Origin: Clostridiaceae bacterium
Lineage (GTDB): Bacteria; Bacillota; Clostridia; Saccharofermentanales; DTU023
Assembly (NCBI GenBank): GCA_012800435.1
Contig: JAAZJH010000020.1
Span: 1-61,766 of the forward strand
Direction: 5' to 3'
DNA: 61,766 nt
Position 1 is the first letter of the stretch, and the number at the start of each line of letters is the position of its first letter. The position numbers were made by a program, and so were the translations under genes. Positions 26,572-34,884 of the stretch are shown piece after piece. The notes beneath the pieces were generated by a model, which saw only the letters and a program-made list of their open reading frames with translations, had not been told where the DNA came from and did not search any database.

Positions 26572-27801
26572 ATGAATCTACAGCCTTCAGAAAACTCAAT
26601 TGATCAAAAAGACAGCAACTATTTTACCTATAATCAATACGGCGATAACCCGATGTTACCTTTGGCGCCTCTCGGCCTCATCGCGCTCAAGGGCGCCGTA
26701 TCTCTCTCAAAAGAAATCAACGAAAGCCTGCGTACACGTCGTCAATCATATCTCGATGAAAATCAGGAAGCTGAAATCGTGCCGGGTTTTATCCGTGATG
26801 ACTATCAAGTTCCGGTAAGCACGCTCCGTTTCTCCTCCGGTGAAGGTAAAGCCGTCGTTGAACGCACTGTGCGCGGTCATGATCTTTATATCATCTGTGA
26901 CGTGACAAACCACTCCATCACCTATACCATGCGAAATAAAATGAACTGTATGAGCCCTGACGATCATTATCAGGATCTCAAACGCGTTATCCTCGCATGC
27001 TCCGGTAAAGCGCGACGCATCAACGTGATCATGCCGTATCTTTATGAAAGCCGTCAGCACCGTCGCAACTCCCGTGAATCGCTCGACTGCGCTCATATGC
27101 TGGAAGAGCTTGATGAGCTGGGCGTTAGCAACGTCATCACTTTTGATGTGCATGACGATCGCGTATCGAATGCCGCTCCGACAGTCGGCTTTGAAAATGT
27201 GCCTACCTCTTACCAGATTTTGGGAAAAATGATTGAATCAATTCCCGATCTTCAATTCGAACACGATAAAACGATGGTTATCAGTCCCGACGAGGGCGCG
27301 ATCGCCCGCACCATGTTCTATGCATCGGTCCTTGGTGTTCCTTTGGGAACATTCTATAAAAGACGGGATTACACCGTGGTCAAAGACGGAAGAAATCCGA
27401 TCATCGCACATGAGTTTTTGGGAGGATCCGTGGAAGGCCGTGATGCCATACTCATCGACGACATCATTTCCTCCGGAGAGTCCATGCTGGATATTGCAAG
27501 AACGCTAAAGAAAAATGGCGCTCGTCGTATCCTTTGCGGTGCGACATTCGGCCTTTTTGCCAATGGACTCGAGTCCTTTAACAAAGCCTACGAAGAACGT
27601 ATTGTCGATGCCGTCTTCTGCACAAACTTGATCTACCGATCACCGGAATTGCTCGCGGCACCATGGTACCACGATGTCAATATGTCACGCTTTCTGGCAT
27701 TGATCATTGACGCTTTAAATCATAACGCGTCGCTGTCTACTTTGCTTGATTCTACGGATAAAATCCGCGATATGCTCAAGGAACGAAACTTGCAAAACTG
27801 A
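26572..27801 (+). CDS. prs: Ribose-phosphate pyrophosphokinase
   Basis: 409 residues; makes PRPP from ribose-5-phosphate and ATP for nucleotide, His and Trp synthesis. Longer than the usual 315 because of an N-terminal extension (about 1-60) and internal inserts, as in other clostridial members. All catalytic motifs are recognisable: RFSSGEGKA, ESRQHRR (RQ at 161-162), FDVHDD with the histidine at 194, the KRR of the flexible loop (263-265) and ILIDDIISSGES as PRPP loop (293-304). SD AGAGGAG lies about seven bases before the ATG. Transketolase upstream in the window and this enzyme bracket ribose-5-phosphate use. It is followed by a strong terminator. Confidence 0.93.
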   Translation: MNLQPSENSIDQKDSNYFTYNQYGDNPMLPLAPLGLIALKGAVSLSKEINESLRTRRQSYLDENQEAEIVPGFIRDDYQVPVSTLRFSSGEGKAVVERTVRGHDLYIICDVTNHSITYTMRNKMNCMSPDDHYQDLKRVILACSGKARRINVIMPYLYESRQHRRNSRESLDCAHMLEELDELGVSNVITFDVHDDRVSNAAPTVGFENVPTSYQILGKMIESIPDLQFEHDKTMVISPDEGAIARTMFYASVLGVPLGTFYKRRDYTVVKDGRNPIIAHEFLGGSVEGRDAILIDDIISSGESMLDIARTLKKNGARRILCGATFGLFANGLESFNKAYEERIVDAVFCTNLIYRSPELLAAPWYHDVNMSRFLALIIDALNHNASLSTLLDSTDKIRDMLKERNLQN

Positions 27802-27855
27802 TCCGGCCACATCAGACTGAAGATAGTTTATACGACAAATGATCCGACTTAAGGC

Positions 27856-27897
27856 AAAGAACTAGAGGCCAATCAAATACGGCCTCTAGTTCTTTCT
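27856..27897 (+). terminator. Bidirectional terminator after the prs operon
   Basis: A perfect 15-bp stem (27856-27870 with 27881-27895; arm AAAGAACTAGAGGCC) and a 10-base loop followed by a T-rich run on both strands. It can also end transcription of the hexapeptide-repeat gene arriving on the minus strand. Confidence 0.93.
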
Positions 27898-27953
27898 TTA
27901 CTTCGATTGTTTTTAGTACGTTGACCGTATCGTGAATCGGTCTGACCGATAAA

Positions 27954-28637
27954 TTAAAGACGTTCTGTGCGACGAACGATTTGACCTTGATTTTTGTGGA
28001 TGGTATATGCGGGCATAGAAACGCGAACACATGACACAGGATAGACCATAGCGTGCTCGCATAGCATCACACCGGGATTGAGAACGGCATTGCTGCCCAC
28101 CTCAACGTACTCCGCAAGCATCGCACCCAATTTCCTAAGACCGGTCTCTATTGAGTGTCCTTCGTAGTGAACCACTACATCTTGTCGGTCGGCACGTAAA
28201 TTAGAAGTTATCGATCCCGCGCCCATATGGGCATGTGACGCCAGAATGCTGTCGCCGATATAATTATAATGCGGAGCCTCCACGTGCTCTACAAAAATGA
28301 CATTCTTAAGCTCCGTCGAATTGCCGACTACGGAGTTCGGACCGACATAAGCATTGCCGCGTATGAAAGCACCCGGACGGACCTCCGCTCCCTCTCCAAT
28401 GATTGTAGGACCCAAGATCGTAACGTAATCCCAGATCTTCGCTGAGCGCGCGACCCAGACGTCAGATCCGAGTTGCTCATATTGCTCATCCGAAAGCATT
28501 TGGCCTTGTTGACGAATAAAATCGCCGATCGATTTAAGCATCGTCCATGGATAACGGTGTAACGCAAAAAGCGAAGCGATCATCTCATCGCCTCGAAGAT
28601 GAAAAAAACGTTGCGTCTCAAGATCAGAAATGGACAT
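27954..28637 (-). CDS. Left-handed beta-helix acyltransferase-like protein (GlmU C-domain type)
   Basis: 227 residues. After an N-terminal helical region (1-55) there are repeated hexapeptides (WVARSAKIWDYVTILGPTIIG and so on to about residue 205) that form a left-handed beta helix. The pattern NSTELKNVIF, HYNYIGDSIL and GAGSITSNLR corresponds to the acetyltransferase half of GlmU, including the HYNYIGDS substrate loop; the nucleotidyltransferase half is missing. Clostridial proteins of this size are often annotated UDP-N-acetylglucosamine pyrophosphorylase, which the sequence does not support. Acyl donor and acceptor unknown. No operon partner. Confidence 0.75.
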   Translation of the reverse strand: MSISDLETQRFFHLRGDEMIASLFALHRYPWTMLKSIGDFIRQQGQMLSDEQYEQLGSDVWVARSAKIWDYVTILGPTIIGEGAEVRPGAFIRGNAYVGPNSVVGNSTELKNVIFVEHVEAPHYNYIGDSILASHAHMGAGSITSNLRADRQDVVVHYEGHSIETGLRKLGAMLAEYVEVGSNAVLNPGVMLCEHAMVYPVSCVRVSMPAYTIHKNQGQIVRRTERL

Positions 28638-28989
28638 GCATGCCTCCTTATATCAAAACTCTTAAAGCATCACGAACAATTCAAGAGCAAAATAGAGAAT
28701 GTGCTCTTTTTCATGTTGCTTAATGAAACGATCCGTCGCTGAAACAATCAACACAAACAGGAAACACGAATCTTTTCACACTAATAGTGTAGCTGTTTTA
28801 CCCCGTCTAATCAAAAGGCGCTCTATTCAACTTAATCAATTCATCGTGAATAATGCACGCTATAACTCTGCCTTCATTCATCGAATATCGAGCCGTTTCA
28901 ATAAAAATCATAGAAGCCACATATTTTATTTCATAAGAAAACCGGACACCAATCGTGACACATATTGTATCAAAACCGGTATCCGGTTA
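28638..28989. other. Intergenic region with no gene
   Basis: About 350 AT-rich bases between the beta-helix gene and tRNA-Pro. Apart from the start-side flank of the former and the tRNA terminator candidate at its right end I see nothing. A 100-codon plus-strand frame has no SD and runs into the tRNA. Confidence 0.6.
28970..28988 (-). terminator. Candidate terminator of tRNA-Pro
   Basis: AACCGG/CCGGTT with a 3-base loop, then TTTTG on the minus strand, immediately after the encoded CCA. Short stem, so moderate confidence. Confidence 0.45.
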
Positions 28990-29065
28990 TGGTCGAGGTG
29001 ACAGGGATTGAACCTGCGGCCTCTTGCTCCCAAAGCAAGCGCGCTCCCACCTGCGCCACACCTCG
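28990..29065 (-). tRNA. tRNA-Pro (TGG)
   Basis: Acceptor stem CGAGGTG/CACCTCG, D-arm TGGCGCAGGTGGGAGCGC, anticodon stem CTTGC/GCAAG with loop TTTGGGA (anticodon TGG), T-arm with GGTTCAATCCC, discriminator A, encoded CCA (28990-28992). Confidence 0.96.
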
Positions 29066-29076
29066 CTACCTGTAGA

Positions 29077-29105
29077 ATTGTACGTTGTCTTTGCTCAAAA
29101 GTCAA
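29077..29105 (-). promoter_or_regulatory. Promoter of tRNA-Pro
   Basis: TTGACT (29100-29105), 17 bases, TACAAT (29077-29082) on the minus strand, 11 bases before the tRNA 5' end. Confidence 0.75.
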
Positions 29106-29241
29106 AAAAGCTATATTAATCGTTAAAATTGGGACTAACGCTCATTCGTTTCTGCTAGGTGTACCGTGTGTGTTCTTTACGTTCCGTGCAAGAGACCCGG
29201 TCATCCTACTTATTACGCAACTGCGCGGTTACAAAAAAGAA

Positions 29242-30513
29242 TTACCGCATGAAAAAGGGTGTATAGGCAATATTTTCTTCTTGAAAAAGCTCCGAGAATG
29301 CTGCATTAGCCTCGCTGTAGCAGATTCGAAGGAGCTCATCACAGAAAATGTAGTCAATGTCCAGCAAAAAAAGATTCTGAAGTTTTTGATCATCAAGCGC
29401 ATCCGCGATGTAAAGAGGCGCCACGTGAAGAAGAATATCTGAACAACCCCAATTTCTCGAGTAGGCGGTAAAGTCGTTTAAAGCACTGCGCGGCAGCCCG
29501 TCTTCCGGCGACACGTACGATGTTAGGACGGTACCGTCCGGTCGCGTGTAGTAATGCATCCTGTCAAGATCGTAATGTTTGTAATTTCGAAGATAAACCA
29601 GTGCGATTTGGCCTTTGTAATCAAAACGCGCAGCCTGAAAGATATCCTGTTCTACCCGGTCAAAAACATTAATGGAGTACGATGTCTCACTTTGATCGAG
29701 GTTTCTTATAAATCCGTCGTAACTCGAAAGATTTCCCTTGGTGATCCCCTCCTCAATCAGTTGATCAGCCACATAGTCGACGATAAAAGCATTCTTCATC
29801 CAGAATAAATCGATGAATTTTTCGACACCGTTGTCCCTGGCAAATTCAAGATATGGCGAGGATACGGATAGGCGCACGTTTAAATTTCCGAGCGTCTCGA
29901 CTTGGATGGCATCCGGATCCGAAGCAAAGGAGGCCACTTCACCACAGAATGCACGTACATCCGCACTTGTTGCAGGATCATACATGGCAGCTTCTGTATC
30001 AAATTCCGCGAAAAAAGCGTATTCAAATAGTTCATAAATCGGCGCTAGATAGATCGCTCGCGACTGATGTTTCTCAAGTTTTTCAAATACATCGTATAGA
30101 ACTTGATTGACCTTCACAACTTCATTGACATGCTCATTGAGATAAGCGAGATTATGCACACCGGGGAACGTTTCGGAAGCGTTAAAAAGACGATGCGATT
30201 GACGAAGCAGTTCCGAATAGACTTGTCTGACCTGCTTAATCTCACCTGAAACACCTATACCGCTATTGCCGATGTAATACTGGAAAAGAATTTCCTGATC
30301 GAGCGCGCCGGTATTGACCTGATCAGCTTGGATCGTCTGCCATCCGCTTTCATGTCGAATTAAACCGCTGATGGCGTACGTTAAGGCGACAATACCAATC
30401 ACAGCAAAAATAATGACAAACAAAATCCTTATACGGCGTTCCTTATCTGTAAAAGGAACCTCCTCGAGAAGAATTTGTTTTCTTTCTTTGCTTTTTTTCT
30501 TAAATAAATGCAT
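29242..30513 (-). CDS. Membrane-anchored protein resembling a degenerate ApbE (FAD:protein FMN transferase)
   Basis: 423 residues from the ATG at 30511-30513 (a TTG two codons upstream is also open). A basic cytoplasmic tail and one transmembrane helix (about 32-53) precede an outer domain. By eye it follows ApbE in order: an N-terminal segment corresponding to LSTYxxxS-xxxxxN (NLAYLNEHVNEVVKVN, 123-138), KFIDLFWMKNAFIVDYVADQ (234-253) at the place of the DLGGIAKGYAAD motif, SYDGFIRNL (266-274) at the place of VNAGG, and HYYTRPDGTVLTSYVSPEDG (322-341) at the place of the HIIDPRTG motif. The residues that bind FAD and magnesium in ApbE, including the C-terminal AD-DT motif, are not recognisable. 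A single gene, no operon partner. Probably a pseudoenzyme; the assignment is tentative. Confidence 0.5.
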   Translation of the reverse strand: MHLFKKKSKERKQILLEEVPFTDKERRIRILFVIIFAVIGIVALTYAISGLIRHESGWQTIQADQVNTGALDQEILFQYYIGNSGIGVSGEIKQVRQVYSELLRQSHRLFNASETFPGVHNLAYLNEHVNEVVKVNQVLYDVFEKLEKHQSRAIYLAPIYELFEYAFFAEFDTEAAMYDPATSADVRAFCGEVASFASDPDAIQVETLGNLNVRLSVSSPYLEFARDNGVEKFIDLFWMKNAFIVDYVADQLIEEGITKGNLSSYDGFIRNLDQSETSYSINVFDRVEQDIFQAARFDYKGQIALVYLRNYKHYDLDRMHYYTRPDGTVLTSYVSPEDGLPRSALNDFTAYSRNWGCSDILLHVAPLYIADALDDQKLQNLFLLDIDYIFCDELLRICYSEANAAFSELFQEENIAYTPFFMR

Positions 30514-30694
30514 CCGCAAAACTCTTAAGGCGACACTCCTCGTAGAAAAAGATCCGGGTGCCGCTGTATCGCCAAAGAACGTCTACGCACTGACTCAATT
30601 CTCCAATCGACCGGTCGTTGTCGAGATAATGTATTCACAAATCAAAAGACGATTCCTTAACTACAGGGTGCAAACATTTCGGGTACCACTATAG

Positions 30695-32023
30695 TTAGAG
30701 CGTCGCCAAGAGGAAGGCGATACCAAAAATGACAAGAATAAGGGCACGTAAAATCAACCCCACAATCGCTCCGCGTCGACAGGAAAGATAGTTTTTAATG
30801 TAGTTTTTTCGTCTAAAAAGCCACCCAATAAAGAGAAATAGAATCGGAAGCAAAAACCCCCCCACGCTGTACCAAGCATTGCCGGTATCATGGATAGGAC
30901 GTTCCAGAATCTCAGATTCCAGAATACTTGATGAAGCCTCCTCAAGATCCGCCGCGCTGACCGTTACTTCATCAGATCCCTCAGGTCGAATTTTCACTGC
31001 ACGAATAAACTCATTCTTCTCTCGCAAGGCTTTATATTTTTCGATTTCTTCCGGGGTTCCGTAGACGTAGTGATCATGTCCAATGTACGTCAGTTCCGGT
31101 TTGTCATCTTCCGTGTATTGATGACTTGATGGGTCATAAGTAAATAGAACCTTATTTTTCTCGAGTTTAGGATCCGGGATTGGAATGGCCGACACCAGTG
31201 AGTGCGTATACGGGTGCAACGGGAAATTAAAGAGTTCATCCGATCCCGCCACCTCGACGATGCGCCCTTTATAAATGACGGCGATGCGATCCGAAATGAA
31301 GCGCACAACCGATAAGTCATGCGCGATGAAGAGGTACGTCGTTCCTCTTTCCTCTTTGAACTGATTCATCAAGTTCAGCACTTGCGCGCGAATTGAAACG
31401 TCAAGCGAGGAAATCGGTTCATCTGCGACCACAAATTCAGGATTCATTACCATAGCGCGCGCTAACCCGATGCGCTGCCGCTGCCCTCCTGAAAACTCAT
31501 GCGGATAACGAGTCAGGTGCTCAGGTAAGAGGCCCACTTCTTCGATAATTTCTTCGACTTTTCGAACGCGATCTGCCTCATCTTTATAGAGACGGAAATT
31601 GTAAAGGCCTTCTGAAATGATGTAGTCAACCGTCGCGCGCTCATTCAGTGAAGCGGCAGGATCTTGGAATATCATCTGAATATTCCTAATCACTTCGCGA
31701 TCAAGGCTGCGAGGGATTTTACCGGAGATACGAATACCCTTATAAAGGATTTCACCGTTCGTGCAAGGATTTACGCGAATAACGGCACGCCCGATCGTGG
31801 TTTTACCTGAACCCGACTCGCCTACTAAGGAAAAGGTCTCGCCCTTGTAAACATCAAACGACGCATTCTGGACGGCTTTAACGAGATTCTCGCCTTTTCC
31901 GAAAAAAACGTCGACGTTCTTCAGGCTTAAGATAACCTCACGACCCTTATCATCGATCGGTCCGCGTTCCGGGAATCTACGCGCAGTCTCCCGCTGTTTT
32001 GTTGCTATCATTGTCTTCGACAC
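30695..32023 (-). CDS. oppF: Oligopeptide ABC transporter ATPase, AmiF/OppF type, with C-terminal membrane helices
   Basis: 442 residues against about 308 for AmiF. The ATPase core is complete: Walker A GESGSGKT (68-75), Q-loop [20 protein letters not shown] (119-138), signature FSGGQRQR (177-184), Walker B VVADEP (198-203), switch histidine in FIAHDLS (232-238), and the Opp C-terminal domain to about residue 333. Then follows an extension of about 108 residues: an acidic serine-rich linker (345-375) and two predicted transmembrane helices (about 384-403 and 419-440). The ATPase would thus be anchored in the membrane, which is unusual for this family. Last gene of the operon, 12 bases after oppD. 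Confidence 0.92.
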   Translation of the reverse strand: MSKTMIATKQRETARRFPERGPIDDKGREVILSLKNVDVFFGKGENLVKAVQNASFDVYKGETFSLVGESGSGKTTIGRAVIRVNPCTNGEILYKGIRISGKIPRSLDREVIRNIQMIFQDPAASLNERATVDYIISEGLYNFRLYKDEADRVRKVEEIIEEVGLLPEHLTRYPHEFSGGQRQRIGLARAMVMNPEFVVADEPISSLDVSIRAQVLNLMNQFKEERGTTYLFIAHDLSVVRFISDRIAVIYKGRIVEVAGSDELFNFPLHPYTHSLVSAIPIPDPKLEKNKVLFTYDPSSHQYTEDDKPELTYIGHDHYVYGTPEEIEKYKALREKNEFIRAVKIRPEGSDEVTVSAADLEEASSSILESEILERPIHDTGNAWYSVGGFLLPILFLFIGWLFRRKNYIKNYLSCRRGAIVGLILRALILVIFGIAFLLATL

Positions 32024-32035
32024 GTTTCTATCTCC

Positions 32036-33826
32036 TCATGAACTTTCACAAATATTGAAGGCATTTACCAACTTTTCGTGAATGTCCTGAATGATTTCAG
32101 GTTTCTCAATTTTCGGCGCCCGTGGATCCAAAAGCCATGTTTTCGCATAATGCGTATCCGTTACTCGGAACATTGGCGCTTCTTTCAACGTGTCAATTTT
32201 GAGACAGAAAGGATTCCTTGGGGCAAACGCGTCGCCGACGATTTTATTGTAAAGCGATGGCGGCGTGCCGGTAATGGCAAACAGTTTCGTGTTTTTCTGA
32301 GCAAGTTGAGGCATTGAGGAAAGAAGCGCCCACGTATAAGGATGCCTCGGATCATAAAAGACTTCCTCCACGCTGCCGAGCTCAATCAATTGGCCGGCAT
32401 ATAGCACCGCCACACGGTCGGCAATGTTGGCGACCACACCGAGGTCATGTGTAATGAAAACAATCGTATATTTGAACTCTTTTTGTAAATCTTTGATGAG
32501 TTGCAGAATTTGTGCCTGCACCGTCACATCCAGAGCCGTCGTTGGCTCATCGCAGATGAGGATTTTCGGCTGACAGGAAAGTGCGATCGCGATGACAATG
32601 CGCTGACGCATGCCGCCGGAATACTGGAACGGATAATCATCAAACCGGTTTTCCGCGTTGGGAATGCCCACTTTTTTCATTAGGACGATCGCACGACGCC
32701 GCGCCTCGATCTCCGATACGTCTTGATGCATCATAATGACCGATGTGATCTGCTTTCCGACAGTCAGAACCGGGTTGAGCGATGTCATTGGATCTTGGAA
32801 GATGGTTGCAATTTTAGTGCCTCGAATCATTAACCAATCTTTTTCGTTACGGATATTGGCCAGATTAATCAACTGTGTTCCTTCGATACGGTCTTCGCTT
32901 TCATATTCAATACGTACGCGAAAAACGACTTTTCTGTAAATATCATCGCGAATCTTATCATCCATTAGATCTTTTCCACGCTTCATCGCCTCTTTCATAC
33001 CTTTGAGCAAACGATAAATGTAACGGAAGCGCTGGATTTTCGGATAACGAGCTGTTGAAAGATACATTTCTTTAGCAAGAAATACGTTTCGCTCATGATT
33101 TTCATTCGAAACGTCTCGCTTAATTTCTACTGCGTATCGTGCTTTGAGTTCGGACTTCTGACGTCTGTAATCTGCGTTATAGGCTGTGTCGGCTCTTAAT
33201 TCTCGCTTGTGGCGTCTGAGCAGCTCTTTCTCCTGTTTCCGAAGATCCTTCAACTGATCATCGTATGCCTTGATTTGACGGTTGGCTTCGCGTACCTGAT
33301 CGCGCTCTTTGCGAGGGTCATAAGTCTGTTTTTTGTTGAAAATTTCAGTCCGCTCAAAGGTGATGTCGCGAATACGGTCGGTGATTTTTTCTTTTTCATC
33401 ACTCGATAGTTGCTCTCGGGCACGACGTTCCTCTTCAAGCGCTTCCAGCTTACAGAAAAGTTCTGCGCCATTTTCAAAATGTGAAAGCTGATCAAGGCGA
33501 TGGTAGATGCGTTCGATTGCTTTCCTGTCGTCTTCAGTAAGATCGACCGCTACAGCAGCCAGCTTATCGTCTGTAAAAACGATGTCACCGCTGTCGATAT
33601 ACCCGTTGCTATCCAAAAGGCCGGCAAACGTTTTCGTGAATACCGATTTGCCTGATCCGGATTCGCCAACGATCGCAATCGACTCGTTCTCATAAATATC
33701 AAGCGATATGCCGCGAATGGCTGTCAATATTCTTCCGCGAACTCGAAATCTAACCCACAGGTCGTGAATAGACAGCAATACTTTTTTATCCTGATGATCC
33801 TGATTTTTATACGTAGTATTCAACAT
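32036..33826 (-). CDS. oppD: Oligopeptide ABC transporter ATPase, AmiE/OppD type, with a large charged insertion
   Basis: 596 residues against about 355 for AmiE, which it matches closely at both ends. Walker A GESGSGKS (54-61); then, directly after DLT at residue 97, an insertion of about 230 residues, rich in Arg, Lys, Glu and Asp and mostly predicted helix or coiled coil (for example [20 protein letters not shown] at about 173-192); homology resumes at [17 protein letters not shown] with the Q-loop at 343-346, signature YSGGMRQR (402-409), Walker B ILICDEP (422-428), and the Opp C-terminal tail. The insertion is in frame and the flanks are intact, so it is a domain, not a sequencing error. 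Overlap and spacing: four bases after oppC, 12 before oppF. Confidence 0.93.
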   Translation of the reverse strand: MLNTTYKNQDHQDKKVLLSIHDLWVRFRVRGRILTAIRGISLDIYENESIAIVGESGSGKSVFTKTFAGLLDSNGYIDSGDIVFTDDKLAAVAVDLTEDDRKAIERIYHRLDQLSHFENGAELFCKLEALEEERRAREQLSSDEKEKITDRIRDITFERTEIFNKKQTYDPRKERDQVREANRQIKAYDDQLKDLRKQEKELLRRHKRELRADTAYNADYRRQKSELKARYAVEIKRDVSNENHERNVFLAKEMYLSTARYPKIQRFRYIYRLLKGMKEAMKRGKDLMDDKIRDDIYRKVVFRVRIEYESEDRIEGTQLINLANIRNEKDWLMIRGTKIATIFQDPMTSLNPVLTVGKQITSVIMMHQDVSEIEARRRAIVLMKKVGIPNAENRFDDYPFQYSGGMRQRIVIAIALSCQPKILICDEPTTALDVTVQAQILQLIKDLQKEFKYTIVFITHDLGVVANIADRVAVLYAGQLIELGSVEEVFYDPRHPYTWALLSSMPQLAQKNTKLFAITGTPPSLYNKIVGDAFAPRNPFCLKIDTLKEAPMFRVTDTHYAKTWLLDPRAPKIEKPEIIQDIHEKLVNAFNICESS

Positions 33827-33829
33827 GCA

Positions 33830-34819
33830 TTACATATGCGTTCTGGGATCAGACGCATCCCCCAAGTTCTGTCCGGCAACAAATAAAACAACTGTAATAA
33901 TCGCAGAAATAGCAACCGGGCTCCAGAATTCAAATTCCCAGCCCGGGGTCACCATGGCGGGTTCAGCCTGGTATATGAGACGACCAAGCGACAGTTCCTG
34001 AAGCCCCATGCCAATATAAGCAAGAAACACTTCGTACGAAATATAGGATGGAATTTCGGTAGCAAGCAACGTCACGATTACAGATGTCATAAATGGAAGA
34101 ATGTTCTTCATCGCGATTTTGAACGTCGAAGTTCCAAGGCACCGAGATGCCATGTTATACTCGCGATCACGGATTATGATCACCTGCGTCCGAATAAAAT
34201 ACGCGATAAAGAGCCAGCCTGTTAATGTCATGGCCAGCACCATGGTCCAGAAGCTGGCAGTCAAAATCATGATAAGAACTGATATAAACAAGATATAGGG
34301 CACATTGCCGATGATGTTATAGACCTCAAGCATAAAAACGTCGACGCGTTTGGAAAACCCCCAAATGGCGCCGATAATTATACCGATCGTCATATTAATA
34401 GCCGCACAGATCAGCGCAAGCGATATCGAGATGCGTGCGCCGTTCCAGACAGCATCAAACGTTGATTCACCGGCACCTCCAGAGCCTAGGATCCACTTGA
34501 GCTCGCGTCCGTTCTTCTCCATCGCATCAGCCGGTGAAAGGTGTTTGTTGGTCGGATCCATTAAGTATTCATAAGGGTCGTAATGGGTTAGTGCGGGGTA
34601 AACATATGTAAACACAATGATCACGGCCAATAAGAACAGGATCACGATGTTCAATTTCCTCTTAAAAAATACACGGAATACAGAGTGCCAATAGGAATAC
34701 CTCGGCGCTGTAATTTTCTCCGAAATAAATACGCTGTGATCGACGTGGGAAAAGAGCTCCTCTTCTGTGAACCCTGTATCTGTCAAATCTACAAGTTTAT
34801 TTTTTTTCATCTCAGACAT
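33830..34819 (-). CDS. oppC: Oligopeptide ABC transporter permease, AmiD/OppC type
   Basis: 329 residues, normal for AmiD. A cytoplasmic N-terminus, one helix (about 56-73), an outer loop (YVYPALTHYDPYEYL onward), then the BPD_transp_1 domain with five helices and the EAA-type loop (RCLGTSTFKIAMKNILPFMTS). Two permease genes and two ATPase genes indicate the usual heterotetrameric importer. 65 bases after oppB. Confidence 0.95.
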   Translation of the reverse strand: MSEMKKNKLVDLTDTGFTEEELFSHVDHSVFISEKITAPRYSYWHSVFRVFFKRKLNIVILFLLAVIIVFTYVYPALTHYDPYEYLMDPTNKHLSPADAMEKNGRELKWILGSGGAGESTFDAVWNGARISISLALICAAINMTIGIIIGAIWGFSKRVDVFMLEVYNIIGNVPYILFISVLIMILTASFWTMVLAMTLTGWLFIAYFIRTQVIIIRDREYNMASRCLGTSTFKIAMKNILPFMTSVIVTLLATEIPSYISYEVFLAYIGMGLQELSLGRLIYQAEPAMVTPGWEFEFWSPVAISAIITVVLFVAGQNLGDASDPRTHM

Positions 34820-34884
34820 ATTATTACGGTTGCCTCCTGCTTAGAACGATGACAGAGACTCGTCTTATTTGTTAGGGTAACGCG

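Noticed and set aside
28699-29001. 100-codon plus-strand frame
   Set aside because: Runs into tRNA-Pro on the other strand, has no SD and unlikely composition.
29008-29442. 144-codon plus-strand frame
   Set aside because: Begins inside the tRNA and runs antisense into the ApbE-like gene.
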